64,000 bases of DNA from Campanula takesimana. Taxonomy: Eukaryota > Streptophyta > Magnoliopsida > Asterales > Campanulaceae. This document shows positions 11,554 through 21,395 of this stretch, piece by piece. Every line of letters begins with the position of its first letter. Position 1 is the first letter of the stretch. Below the pieces are notes generated by a model, which saw only the letters and a program-made list of their open reading frames with translations, did not search any database and was not told the origin of the DNA. The stretch spans positions 1,060,260 to 1,124,259 of the forward strand of contig JAOWBW010000379.1 of assembly GCA_026119855.1 (NCBI GenBank), written 5' to 3'. The position numbers were made by a program, and so were the translations under genes.

Positions 11554-11655
11554 CTAGTTTGAAAACCCGTAAGGGAGGCGTAGGCAAAAATTAGAGCACG
11601 TGCAAAAAAGAAGCCCGCTAGATTGAAAACCCGAAAGGGCGGTCTAGGCAAAAAA
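11554..11655 (+). repeat. Twin GAAAACCC hairpin repeats downstream of Tat-1 pol
   Basis: Two copies, 11554-11590 and 11618-11655, each with CTAG, GAAAACCCG, AAGGG, then TAGGCAAAA. Outer CTAG/CTAG and inner CCC/GGG can pair to form a stem. The same block occurs twice in Tat-2 and once near 22838. Confidence 0.7.
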
Positions 11656-11691
11656 CAGGGTGCACATAAAAAAAATGGTCTTCATTTGTTT

Positions 11692-11745
11692 GAACTACGG
11701 AGACCTGAGCCTCTCTACGAGAGGAACGTAGGCAACCTTTGGGTG
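11692..11745 (+). other. GAACTACG...CGTAGGCA motif, Tat-1
   Basis: GAACTACGG-GACCTGAGC is followed by AACGTAGGCAACC; CTACG and CGTAG can pair. The same arrangement occurs in Tat-2 at 16610 and 21351. From here to 11908 I see nothing else but AT-rich sequence. Confidence 0.6.
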
Positions 11746-11908
11746 CGGTCCAAAACAATAATTTTTATCCAATCATGTCATAACAAAATGCAATTTTTAT
11801 TCATCTCTCAAATAATTTTTGATCATTACAACGGATAATGTTGAGCAATAAAAGACATAAAACATTAAACCCTAAACAAGTGGTCTACTTAATTTCAATC
11901 TTGGGGTA

Positions 11909-13309
11909 CTAGGAAAAATCTAATTTTCTCTTAGATTTCGAAGGGCCACCCGAACGACACTCAATCTTACTCTTCTTGGGAGGTCTAGGAACACTAAGGC
12001 AGACTGAAATCTTCTGAGCAGCAACACGCCTCCGAGCGTAAAAGTTATCCAAATGACTGCCAAAAGGGTTAGCCAAAATGTTGTAAGAATCAGTAGCAGC
12101 CTCCCTATATCTCAAAGCACTGCTGGGCTCAAAGTCCTTTCCTAGTAGCTCAGCGCGAAGCACGTCAACCCAAGTGATGCCGCGATAAAGGATGCCAAAC
12201 AGATAATCCAGATAACTCTCGGGAACAAAGATACTACCACGGTGAATAGAGGCAGAAGCCCACCGATGGCGATCATCTCCCCAAGCTGATTAAAGCTCTC
12301 TTGAAAAGTTCGGACCCATATATGAAACTGGACGGAGCACCCCACTCCTCGAGAAAGAAATAATCTATTGGCGACCGAACTGCCTCAAAACGCGCTCCGG
12401 ATGGTAAAATGAATAGTCTCTCAAGCCGGGTAAGACCACATGCTCAAAACCCGAGGTCCATTCCACAAAAGGACAGAGACCCCAAGAAGGAGGACACCAC
12501 TCAATGTCAGCCGATAACCAAGATGCAAGGAATGTCTTCCAACCATTTTCAGATAAATCCCGAGTCAGCAGTTTTCTCTTGTGAACAGCAAAAGGAGACA
12601 GATCACCCTCCGGAGAATAAATCCTGAAGTGTTCCCTGAGCCATATGGTCAAAAGAAAGGGGATTCCTCATCTCATCTCACCCGTCCGGTGCAACTCATC
12701 TAAGCCATGCAAGGTCTCCCCCACTATAAAAGGGATTATACTGAATTGTTGCTCCTTGGCCTGCAAGATAATCTCGGCCAACTGCGCATCCGCTGTCCCG
12801 AATGGTGTAACAAAAAGAACCTCACTAAAGAGACAAGTTGCCATGGCATTCCTCTTGAAGGACTGAACCGACATGTCCTCCGAATGCATGATGAAAAACA
12901 TCGGCAACTCGGTTATATCTACCATGGTACCATGCAGCATCTTCCTCACATCCTTAACAGGGAGGCTCAACAAATCGGACCAAGAATCAATCACTCCACG
13001 ATGATATTTGGGGACGGAAATTTGACCCGCCAGTGGCATGCCAAGAATGGCACCGAAGTCATCAACAGTCGGCACCATTTCATTCGCCGAGAAGTTAAAA
13101 GTGTGACTGTCACAATCCCAAAAGGCTGCAGCAGCCTTCAACAAGTCCCAATCCGGCTTCAAGGTCCGAAGTGTGAAGAGAATTCGGAACCCAAAATCCT
13201 TGACAAAATCCTTCTTGGGATGGGTCTTGAAAGAGTATAATAAGGTTGATAAATCCTTCTCGTACTCACCAAAAGCCTTGGCATCAAGAACAAAAGAATT
13301 GGAAGCCAT
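11909..13309 (-). pseudogene. Antisense plant mobile domain-like ORF of Tat-1
   Basis: Read opposite to pol, a single frame of 467 codons starts at the ATG at 13309. Its N-terminal half has the plant mobile domain signature: FKTHPKKDFVKDFGF, FWDCDSHTFNFSANEMVPTV, then DDFGAILGMPL. The protein is homologous to the Tat-2 ORF along its whole length (LDELHRTG, TIWLREHF, RQFG, then a basic tail). Three in-frame stops (about 12668, 12365 and 12289) break it, but there is no frameshift. Such antisense extra ORFs are known in Tat/Retand elements and their function is unknown. It lies between pol and the 3' tandem array. Confidence 0.85.
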
Positions 13310-13402
13310 GGAGAATGTGGATTACAAGCAAGATTGGGCAGAGAAAAGGTGTTCAAAGATGACAAAAAAGAGCTGTTGGAAGAATGTATTCGAACAGAGG
13401 CT

Positions 13403-13545
13403 GATATTATAGCTGTTGGGGATCTTTTGGCCAGCAAATGTCAAGCCCCGGATTTCGCTTCTCAGAAGCGCGCGCCTCCTGTCACCCACATGACCAGCGC
13501 GCCCATCCCACGGGCACTAGCCGAGGCGCCCGCCTCCCGTTCCAG
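13403..13545 (-). promoter_or_regulatory. Candidate promoter of the Tat-1 antisense ORF
   Basis: Upstream of the antisense ATG (13309) the minus strand has a TATAATA-like box near 13403-13411. Behind it is a CpG-rich cluster (13466-13545) with three related cores (AGCGCGCGCCTC, AGCGCGCCC, GGCGCCCGCCTC) about 27-29 bp apart. A similar AGCGCGCGCCTC block lies in this element's LTR at 15208. Promoter activity is inferred from layout. The 13546-13925 stretch shows nothing else I can name. Confidence 0.4.
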
Positions 13546-13925
13546 AAATTTCTCAACTGGCCCTTGTCAGAAGAAGAAATCATACAGAAACAAAGTCCAA
13601 GCACTCTCGAAATCAGCAGGAATCAACATTCTCCACCCTTGGTGACATAGTTGGGCACACATTAATTAGATCTGCCCCTAAAGCACGTCTAAATTAATAT
13701 TAGATAGAAACTTCCACTAAAAATAGGTTGTGTCTTTCTTTTCGAGTCAAGGTCAATCTCGACATTTTCCTCTCTAAAGGGAAAACTCATCTCTTTGGTC
13801 GCACCCCGCAAAATTCATAAAGTCAACAGCAAGTGCAGCTCCGAATGGCACACGTCAGAGACAGCTACAAACGGCAACTCGGCCCATGGTGAACCACGAA
13901 AATCACCACTTCTCAAGCAATCAAG

Positions 13926-14790
13926 CGGATTTACTAACAGATTCGTCAACAGAGTTTACCAACGGACTCATTTAAGGGATTCACTAATGGATTCATCAAA
14001 CGGATTCACCAACGGATTCGTCAACAGAGTTTACCAACGGACTCATTCAAAGGATTCACTAACGGATTCATAAAACGGATTCACCAACGGATTCGTCAAC
14101 AGAGTTTACCAATGAACTCATTCAAGGGATTCACTAACGGATTCATCAAACGGATTTACTAACGGATTCGTCAATAGAGTTTACTAACGGACTCATCCAA
14201 GGGATTCACTAACGGATTCACCAAACGAATTCACCAACGGATTCGTCAACAAGGGTTTACCAACGGACTATTCAAAGGATTCACTAACGGATTCACCAAA
14301 CGGATTCAACAACGGATTCGTTAACAAGGGTTCACTAACGGACTCATCCAAGGGATTCACTAACGGATTCGTCAACAGAGTTTACTAACGGGCTCATTCA
14401 AGGGATTCACTAACGGATTCATCAAACGGATTCACTAACGGATTCGTCAACAAGGGTTTACCGACGGACTCATTCAAACGGATTCACTAACGGATTCGTC
14501 AACAAGGGTTCACTAACGGACTCATCCAAAGGATTCACTAACGGATTCATCAAACGGATTCACTAACGGATTCGTCAACAAGGGTTCACTAACGGACTTA
14601 TTCAAGGGATTCACTAAAGGATTCATCAAACGGATTCACTAATGGATTCATCAACAAGGGTTTACCGACGGACTCATTCAATGGATTCACCAACGGATTC
14701 ATCAAGCGGATTCACTGACGGATTCGGCAAACAGATTCAACAAGCGGATCCGCTAAGGGATTCAACCGACGGATTTACAAACGAATCATG
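13926..14790 (+). repeat. Tandem array, 25-nt monomers in 75-nt units
   Basis: Variants of GGATTCACTAACGGATTCA repeat throughout. The marker ACGGACTCATTCAA recurs eleven times, mostly every 74-77 nt, but about 50 nt apart at two places. This fits higher-order units of three (sometimes two) 25-nt monomers. Because 75 is a multiple of three, chance frames stay open in it. The array lies in the 3' untranslated region, as in Retand elements, where such arrays are established. Confidence 0.9.
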
Positions 14791-14950
14791 CCACCTCCTC
14801 TATCAACAAAAGCCACTCACACAGGGAGCGCACACCTATCTCTCGCAATTTCAAATTCCTGCTTTCATCGAGTCTTTGCTTTTTCTTCGTGATGTCCTCG
14901 GTGGGTGTACTTTCTTTCGTTGATGCGTTTTGCCTTGCAATCCACGTCGC

Positions 14951-14960
14951 CGAGGGGCTC
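14951..14960 (+). other. Tat-1 polypurine tract
   Basis: CGAGGGGCTC directly precedes the LTR start TGTAGACACC. The Tat-2 tract at the same place is CCGGGGGCTC. Confidence 0.75.
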
Positions 14961-15150
14961 TGTAGACACCCCGCCTTGGACCACTCACCCCGGTTGCACG
15001 GTTGATCTTGTGTTTCTCCCTCTTTTAAGTGATTCTCGTTAGTTTCTGTTACTTCCGTTAAGTTCCTGACTGACTTTGTTAAGTCCAGGGACTAAACTGA
15101 GTAACAGGGCTAACTTTCTAGTCCATTCTGTCAAAATTTCCTTCTCTGAG

Positions 15151-15344
15151 TCGCGCGCCTCCGACCATAGGAGCCAGAAGCACGCACCTTCCGCCCCCAA
15201 GGTGGGAAGCGCGCGCCTCTGGGCGTCAGTTACAAATTTCTGTCCAAGAATCCCTCCCTTGCTCATTTTACATGATTTTGCCCAGGAAAGATTTCTTGGT
15301 GACTGAGTTTTGGCACCAAAAACATTTGTTTTCACCTATAAAAA
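15151..15344 (+). promoter_or_regulatory. Tat-1 LTR promoter: CpG-rich sites and TATA box
   Basis: Three related CpG cores (CGCGCGCCT, CACGCACCT, CGCGCGCCT) start at 15152, 15181 and 15210, exactly 29 bp apart. A TATAAAAA box follows at 15337, about 120 bp downstream, in the transcriptional direction of the element. Confidence 0.55.
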
Positions 15345-15715
15345 CATCCCTTTTCCACCCTTTCAAAGGACTTTCTTTTAGCACTCTTTTGGACCAAAAA
15401 GAATTCTCTCTACAAACTACACCAAAATCATTTCCAAGGCTTTTTCAAGGAAGTCACCAAGAAGTGTTTGAAGATCTTTGAAGCATAGGTAACAATTCAT
15501 CTTCCTCCTTCTTCTCTACTTCATCTCTTCCTTTTACTTTAATCAACCGTGCAATCACCCAAATCATTTTGGGACATGACACCAATGATCGCTCCATTCC
15601 TTTGAAGTTGGTCAAGGAGTCATATCCCTACATTCCAAACACCTTTTTAAAACCCTCTTTTTATCATCAAGAACAAGAAGAACATTTATTTTATGTAGAC
15701 TTTGATCAAGCAAGA

Positions 15716-15761
15716 CCGACATTAGTCGGGCGAGATGGGTGTTTAAGTACTTCCCATCTCG
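15716..15761 (+). other. Two hairpins in the Tat-1 LTR leader region
   Basis: CCGAC-atta-GTCGG is followed directly by a 9-bp stem CGAGATGGG/CCCATCTCG with a 13-nt loop. It lies about 370 nt downstream of the TATA box, so it would be in the transcript. The equivalent in the Tat-2 LTR has different stem sequences that still pair. Confidence 0.7.
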
Positions 15762-15945
15762 TAACCTAACCCCCGAACCTCATAACAAGAATCTCTATTT
15801 TCATATCAAACTTAGGCTAAATATTAGGGTTTTCTTATGTTCCTCTAAAACATAGGTGGCGACTCTAAACAAATAAAACACGAATAGACATCCTAGGAAC
15901 AACACACGTGCTCTAGCCAAGCCGTGCCCTCCCGGGGTATCTACA

Positions 15946-16359
15946 CCTAGCCTATGGGAAGGAAGCAGTGCTACCAATCGAATTAGAGGTACATAACTAA
16001 GGGTTCTCCTAGAAAACCAAGTGAATGAAGTTGCATGGTTGAACAGCCGTTATGAACAACTAGCCCTGCTAGATGAACGATGACTTCGAGCCACCGAGCA
16101 TATCCAAGCGTATCAACGGAGAATGGCCCGAGCATTCAACAAGAAAGTTAAGTTCAGAAACATCAAAGAAGGGGACCTTGTCCTACGCGAACACAGTCCC
16201 GGACCATTCAATCCTATGGGAAAGTGGGGACCAAGGTGGATAGGCCCTTACATAGTCAAGAAGATCTTCTCTCGAGGAGCGGTACAACTCACAGACCTAG
16301 ATGGAGATCAACTGCCGAAGCCAGTCAACATGGACAAGCTGAAGAAGAACTATTCATAG
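15946..16359 (+). pseudogene. Tat-2 integrase C-terminus
   Basis: Begins with AYGKEAVLPIELEV, then several stops and shifts, then a clean frame from 16123 with MARAFNKKVKFRNIKEGDLVL, PRWIGPYIVKKIF and NMDKLKKNYS to the stop at 16357. It matches the end of the Tat-1 integrase. The catalytic core is missing, removed together with everything upstream at the junction with the Tat-1 LTR. Confidence 0.85.
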
Positions 16360-16395
16360 CTCCGTCCCCTATTCCAAAGAAAAAGAGAAAGCTCT

Positions 16396-16496
16396 CTAGG
16401 TTGAAAACCCGCAAGGGCGGCCTAGGCAAAAGTTATACACAAAGGCATGAGAAAAGAAGCCCGCTAGATTGAAAACCTGAAAGGGTGGTCTAGGAA
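16396..16496 (+). repeat. Twin GAAAACCC hairpin repeats downstream of Tat-2 pol
   Basis: Copies at 16396-16431 and 16464-16496 share CTAG-TTGAAAACC-AAGGG-CTAGG with the Tat-1 pair at the same place after pol. Confidence 0.7.
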
Positions 16497-16536
16497 AAAA
16501 AATCAGGGTGTGCATGTAAAAAAAAAATAGGGGACA

Positions 16537-16570
16537 GTCTCGTACGAGACACCTATGTCTCGTGCGAGAC
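16537..16570. promoter_or_regulatory. Tat-2 twin palindrome, site 1
   Basis: Cores CTCGTACGAG (16539-16548) and CTCGTGCGAG (16559-16568), 20 bp apart, lie between the end of pol and the 3' end of the antisense ORF. The second differs from a perfect palindrome by one transition. Confidence 0.6.
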
Positions 16571-16609
16571 ATGTCGGTCAGCAGACATAATTTTCTCTTT
16601 CTTAAACAA

Positions 16610-16680
16610 GAACTACGGTGACCTGAGCTCCTTATTTAATTGATGTAAAAGGAGAATGTAGGTAGCCTTTTGGTCCCGTC
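16610..16680 (+). other. GAACTACG...TGTAGG motif, Tat-2 copy 1
   Basis: GAACTACGGTGACCTGAGC followed by GAATGTAGGTAGCC, the counterpart of 11692 in Tat-1. Together with the copy at 21351 it brackets the antisense gene block. The 16681-16847 stretch is AT-rich with nothing else visible. Confidence 0.55.
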
Positions 16681-16847
16681 TATTCAACAAATAAAATCAA
16701 AATCTTGTCTTCTTATTAACTAAATGTATTTCAAGAAAGCAATAATAAAATTTCTCACATGAATACCAACTTGCAAAAGAAAATAAATAAAATACTAAAA
16801 ATCTAAACATTGGTCTATCTAGGCAATCTCTCGATACTCCTAAGGAT

Positions 16848-18350
16848 CTATTTCTTCCTTAACTTAGTAGGGGCTTGACCACGATCCGCCTTGTCATTCC
16901 TCTTCCTCTTGTGCAAAGGTATCTCGAAACCGGGAGAAACGTCAAGTCTACTGAACACCGAGGGAGTCAGTCTCGCAAACACATGAGGCCTATCTAGAGC
17001 TTGAAATTTAACAGGAAGTCCGTTTGATCTCTTCTCGTAAAAGTCACTATCCAAAAAATCTTGAGTGGCATCTACTCTGACATTAGAAGGATCCTCCTTA
17101 GCCTCCTTCTTCCTCAAATTCAAGCTAGGCTCGAATTGGTCCCCCAACAAAGGACAGCGAATGTCATCAATATTCTCAGCATTCGGACGGAGTTCTGTAA
17201 GAAACCAATCCAAGTATTTATCTGGCAACTAGATGCTCCCTCCATCATGGCGAAGATTGGTCCAACGATCCATAGTGGTGCCTTGCCCCCAAGCACGAGC
17301 CAAGCTCATAGAGAACTCTGAGTCCATGAAAGAAATGTCCCGAGCGCGTCCCCCTAACACGAAAGTATCATGCGGTTGACCGAACTGTCGTATCACCCTT
17401 TGAGCAAAGTAAAAAGAGGAATCCCTCAGACCCAGAAGGACGACCCTGTTGTACCCAAGGGTATTAGCTACAAACCGCTTCACCTTCCAAAGTGGGCACC
17501 AAGCAATATCATCAGTTTCCTCTTTGGCAAAAAGATGGGACCAGTCCTCAATGCTGAGACCCTTCACCAACAATCTCCGCCTATGGACAGTATAAGGAGA
17601 GTACTCGGTCGGAGAGTCTAACAATTTGAAATGTTCTCTGAGCCAAATCGTCAACAATAATGGACTTCCCCGAGTCATGGAGCCGGTTCGGTGTAGCTCA
17701 TCAAGACCATAAAGGGTATCCCCCAAGATAAGAGGGATTATGTTGAAGGCCCGTCCTCTAGCTTGCAGAACGATATCCACGAGCTTCGTGTTCGCCATGC
17801 CACACTTGCTCATGAACAGCACGCTTTGGAATAAGCATAATGCCAAGAGGCAACACTGGGAATCCGCGCCATGACCGCGAGTCACCCGACCTTTAAATGT
17901 CCTAGGCAGAGCGTGGAGATCATCATAGTAGTTATGAATATAACTCTGTGCCTCGGGAAGGCCTATACTCAGTAAATCCCTGAGAGATTCCACCGGTACC
18001 TTGTCATACCTGGGCACCGCAATCACTCCTGTCAATGGCATATCCAGGATAGCCGCTATCTCCTCTACAGTAGGGACCATCTCATTAAGCGAAAAGTTAA
18101 AGAGATGAGTCGAAGGATCCCAGAAGCGCACGACTCCCTTTAAAAGGTCCAAATCCGGTGTTAGATTCTTCAAGGTGAAAAGAATCTTGAAACCGAACAT
18201 CTCCACGAACCTTCCTTGACGAGCCTTGTCAAACGAGCGAAAGAACGTTGCTAAGTCACTCTTGTAGCGTTCCACTAATTCCGAGTCTAGGGAAAACTCG
18301 TCAACAATTATTGATGAAGGGACAGACTTGCTTAGGGCCATTGGGAGCAA
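16848..18350 (-). pseudogene. Antisense plant mobile domain-like ORF of Tat-2
   Basis: A 501-codon frame from 18350 (a second ATG lies three codons in) with only one internal stop, TAG at 17229-17231. The mobile-domain region is well kept: FFRSFDKARQGRFVEMFGF, RFWDPSTHLFNFSLNEMVP, then AAILDMPLTGV. It continues with LDELHRTG, TIWLREHF, LGLRDSSFY and a lysine/arginine-rich tail that may be a nuclear signal. Relatives of this domain occur in plant MAIN-type proteins and in transposons. Transcription would oppose pol; a TATA box and twin palindromes lie upstream. Function in the element is unknown. Confidence 0.87.
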
Positions 18351-18431
18351 AAGGTTGAGAATTCTACTTCAAAAGAAAAGTTTCTAGAACTGATTCAAGG
18401 CTGCATGGTATTCTAGGACGGACTAGAGGTG

Positions 18432-18533
18432 TTTATATACAAGTTTGGACACCAAACCCTCGAGGAAAAAGGAGAAACAACCGTAGATTCATAGGATGGC
18501 TCGTACGAGACATCGATGTCTCGTACGAGGTAT
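18432..18533 (-). promoter_or_regulatory. Promoter of the Tat-2 mobile-domain ORF, with twin palindrome site 2
   Basis: On the minus strand, cores CTCGTACGAG at 18520-18529 and 18500-18509 (20 bp apart) lie about 65 bp upstream of a TATATAAA box (18432-18439), itself about 80 bp upstream of the ATG at 18350. The layout matches the LTR promoter of the same element. The 18534-18933 stretch shows nothing else. Confidence 0.55.
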
Positions 18534-18933
18534 CTCCCATTTCAGACAACAGAAACTCTGCTCAAATCTTAGGTTGCCCAATGAGTCAAAACATGCCTCA
18601 AACACCTCAGAAATGCACCCCAGACAGTTCATACATCACATACAAACGACCCAACACGAATCCATCTCATAAAAATACCCCTCGGTTGACCAACCGGATG
18701 TGAATCAATCCATTTACACAGTCAGAAATAAAAACTAAAATTAACAAAAGTATTGTGTGTTAGAGTTAGGAGTTAACTGTTGCATAGGTACAAACCGAAG
18801 AAAGAAAAAAAATTGTTGTCTCCGCCTAAGCCGAGGCGATAAATACATCATCAACAAAAAACAAAAAAGGAGGGTATGGGGGATCTATCTACTCGGCATC
18901 AAGAAGAAAGGAGACGTCTCCACTGCTACGTGA

Positions 18934-20106
18934 TCACTCATCAGTCCGAGGTCTCTTCCCGTAAGAAGCCGACTCTGCTGTCTGGCGAGCCAATCGGCCT
19001 AAGAGATCCGCGGTCTCTCTCTTTACCCTCTTGGCATAGGCCATGAACTGGGCGAGCCGTCCGGCGACCTCTCTATACTCAGCAATGGGCACCTGTTGAG
19101 AAGAAACAAATAGAGATGTCAAAGTTTTCAAAAAATAATAAACAGAGACATGAAATGGCAGAATGACGGAAATGACAGAAGAAGGGTTATAAATCATACC
19201 ATGGTCGCGTCAGTAGGAGGTACGAGTCCCTCAGGCATATCATACTACGTGGGAAGGTCCTCGATGCTCTCTATCTCCTCAGCCATGATGTAGGTAAAAG
19301 AAGAAGGTCCAAGCTGTGGACGGAAAGGGACGTGGATAACTCCCTGGGCCTGAGCCTGATCACCCTCCAGAATCAACTGAGGCATGAGACGAGCAAGAAA
19401 GTCCTGATAATCGGCCTCCAGAGACATATGGTCAAAAGCATCCTGACCAATAATGAGATCCCCTCTCTCCTCCTCCGCGATGGCATAAGAGTTAGGGATA
19501 TGGGCCGGTGGGTCCAAAGGAACAAGTGAACGTTCCTCCTCTCACCGACTAGGCCGTCAAAGAAGGGCTGAAGCCTGATATTCTCGATCTCTTCCTTCAT
19601 CTCACCATTAAGAGTTGCCTACCTCGCGGCAACCGCTCGTACACTGCCTCTACAGTTATCGACAACCCTGAATGACTGCAAGCAACAAAGACAAAAGAGA
19701 CGGATGTCAGAAAAGCAGTAAAATCCTCATTTAAGCATTTTACCTGAAAATCACAGAATCACCTAGAACGACAATCGAAATCATGTAATACTATACTACA
19801 ATGATTTTAAAACCTCAATAAGGACGAAATTCCATCGAAAGATCAGCCATGCATGGTAAACGCTAGCAACGATAATTCTAGGCAAAAATTGACAAAAGTT
19901 TAACTACAAAGGCACCAAATTGAGACATGCAACAACGAAATTGACATGGAAACTCAGTCAAAGGAAGAGATCCTTACCCGCCTTGTCCGAATGGCGTGAG
20001 AACTATGATCCACAGAGAATGGGTACAACTCGTCCGTACCCCAACTTTTCCCCCTCATATGCCTACCAAAGAGGTGTTCCTTGTGCGAACGATGTACACC
20101 GGCCAT
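18934..20106 (-). pseudogene. Second antisense gene of Tat-2, apparently three exons
   Basis: I infer exon 1 20106-19978 (ATG MAGVHRSHKE, 43 codons, donor CGG|GTAAGG), exon 2 19675-19200 (acceptor TTGCTTGCAG, donor ATG|GTATGA) and exon 3 19092-18934 (acceptor TTCTCAACAG, ends KRPRTDE then stop). Introns would be 302 and 107 nt. Both junctions are phase 0. Exon 2 carries two TAG stops and one frameshift near 19535; its length of 476 nt is one short of a multiple of three, as a single lost base predicts. Products include NGEMKEEIENIRLQPFFDG and EYREVAGRLAQFMAYAKRV, possibly a coiled coil. I do not recognise a domain. No counterpart is visible in Tat-1. Confidence 0.6.
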
Positions 20107-20263
20107 TTGAAAGGTTTGGGAACCACTAGAACTTGGTGAAAATGGAGATTTTTAAGAGAGAAAATCACCTAGGGTTGAAAGCTCCCGAAAATAAAATAAG
20201 AAAAGTGATTTGAAAATCACCTTCAGCGCCTAAAATATCTCTGACCTGCGTAAAAATAGAGAG

Positions 20264-20297
20264 GTCTCGTATGAGACATCCTTATCTAGTATGAGAT
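20264..20297. promoter_or_regulatory. Tat-2 twin palindrome, site 3
   Basis: Cores CTCGTATGAG (20266-20275) and CTAGTATGAG (20286-20295), again 20 bp apart, about 160 bp upstream of the ATG of the three-exon antisense gene. Differences from CTCGTACGAG are C-to-T or G-to-A, as expected of decaying methylated CpG. No strong TATA box is visible between it and the ATG. Confidence 0.5.
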
Positions 20298-20454
20298 ATC
20301 CCCAGAAATCCAGCAAAAAACCCTGTTTTCTTAGGAAATTCTAGAAAAGCCCTGCTTTAAACAGAAACTTCAAAGAAAGCCCTGCTTTCAATAGAAAGGT
20401 CAGAAAAATCCCTACTTTTTACTGAGAGGTCAAATTTATACCCGGTTCAAGATG

Positions 20455-21260
20455 GAACATTGAGTCATCAACAAAAGAATATTTTCATAATTGGAACAAG
20501 AAAAGTTGTTTCTCAGTACGAATTTATTCTCACCGCACATCCAAGATCATGGGTGAGCAACAAAGTCTACATCAGCAAACTCTAAATCCCATGACTGTCA
20601 TCGAGACATATGTTAATGGCACATGATTTACAACTGGGTATCCCACAACTGTTATCAAGACGTAAGTTAATAACATAGGATCCAACCATTTAGAGTCCCA
20701 TAATTTCCATCGAGACGTATGTTAATGGCATAGGATTCACTTTTCTGACGATAAGGCAAGTTCGTTGGAAGGAGAAGCAAGGATCCAAGTAATTGGCGTC
20801 TCCGCAACCAGTGATTCCACAATTGTTATCAAGGCATACGCTAATAACATAGGATTCACACCCCTCAGAGTCTCATAATTGTCATCAAGGTGTAAGCTAA
20901 TGGGATAGGATTCACATTTTCCGACGTAAAGGCAACTTCGTTGGAAGGAGAAGCAAGGATCCAAGTAATTGGCTTCTCTAAAACCAGAGTCCGATAATTG
21001 TTATCAAGACGAATGTTAATAATATAGGATTCACTTTTCTAATAGAAACGCAAGTTCTTTGGAAGGAGAAGTAAGGTCCGGGTAACTGGTATCTCCAAAA
21101 CTGAAGGCGGTTCGTCATCAACAACAGGGTATATTCAGAATTGAAGTCAAAGAGATTGATTCCTCAGTATGGATTGCAACTAGAGGTGGTTCATCATCAA
21201 CAAAAGGAGTATATTCAGAATTGGGTCAAGGCCATTGATTCCTCAGTATGGGTTACTCTC
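20455..21260 (+). repeat. Three intermingled repeat families in the Tat-2 3' region
   Basis: A roughly 50-nt repeat (CATCGAGACGTATGTTAATG and GGATTCAC types) occurs about seven times. A roughly 70-nt repeat with CGTTGGAAGGAGAAGCAAGG occurs three times. A roughly 75-nt repeat with TATTCAGAATTG and GATTCCTCAGTATGG occurs three times, near 20455, 21108 and 21183. The position corresponds to the Tat-1 tandem array but the sequences are unrelated. Confidence 0.8.
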
Positions 21261-21350
21261 TAAACTCTATGCTTTACTTACCGCAAGTATTGTTTTCAAA
21301 AATGATTTTCCAAAATACCTTAAACCCCGTTTTTACGTGTTTTCACAATT

Positions 21351-21395
21351 GAACTACGTTTGGTCTGATTTCCTTCTGAGGAATACGTAGGCAGC
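21351..21395 (+). other. GAACTACG...CGTAGGCAGC motif, Tat-2 copy 2
   Basis: GAACTACG, then GGTCTGATTTCC, then GAATACGTAGGCAGC, shortly before the 3' LTR. CTACG and CGTAG can pair. It repeats the motif at 16610. Confidence 0.55.

Larger units (their letters stand above)
8245..15945 (+). mobile_element. Ty3/gypsy Tat-type element Tat-1, 5'-truncated
   Basis: Contains a linker, RT, degenerate RNase H, a second RNase H, part of integrase, an antisense ORF of plant mobile domain type, a tandem array, a polypurine tract and a 3' LTR. The 5' LTR, gag and protease are missing; an inverted LTR fragment of a related element lies where they should be. Dual RNase H, antisense ORF and 3' tandem repeats match the Tat/Retand group of plant gypsy elements (established family features). 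Confidence 0.9.
14961..15945 (+). repeat. Tat-1 3' LTR (985 bp)
   Basis: Starts TGTAGACACCCC and ends GGGGTATCTACA, with a polypurine tract immediately upstream. Inside are a CpG-rich cluster (15151-15216), a TATA box (15337-15344), two hairpins (15716-15761) and the GGTGGCGACTCT block near 15856 that also occurs in the Tat-2 LTR. It directly abuts the Tat-2 integrase remnant, so no 5' partner LTR of either element is in place. Confidence 0.92.

Noticed and set aside
13926..14790. CRISPR-like regular repeats
   Set aside because: Units are contiguous and degenerate with no unique spacers, and the setting is a plant retrotransposon, so this is an ordinary tandem array.
15569..15769. 66-codon frame in the Tat-1 LTR
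   Set aside because: It overlaps the covarying hairpins and is not conserved as protein in the Tat-2 LTR.
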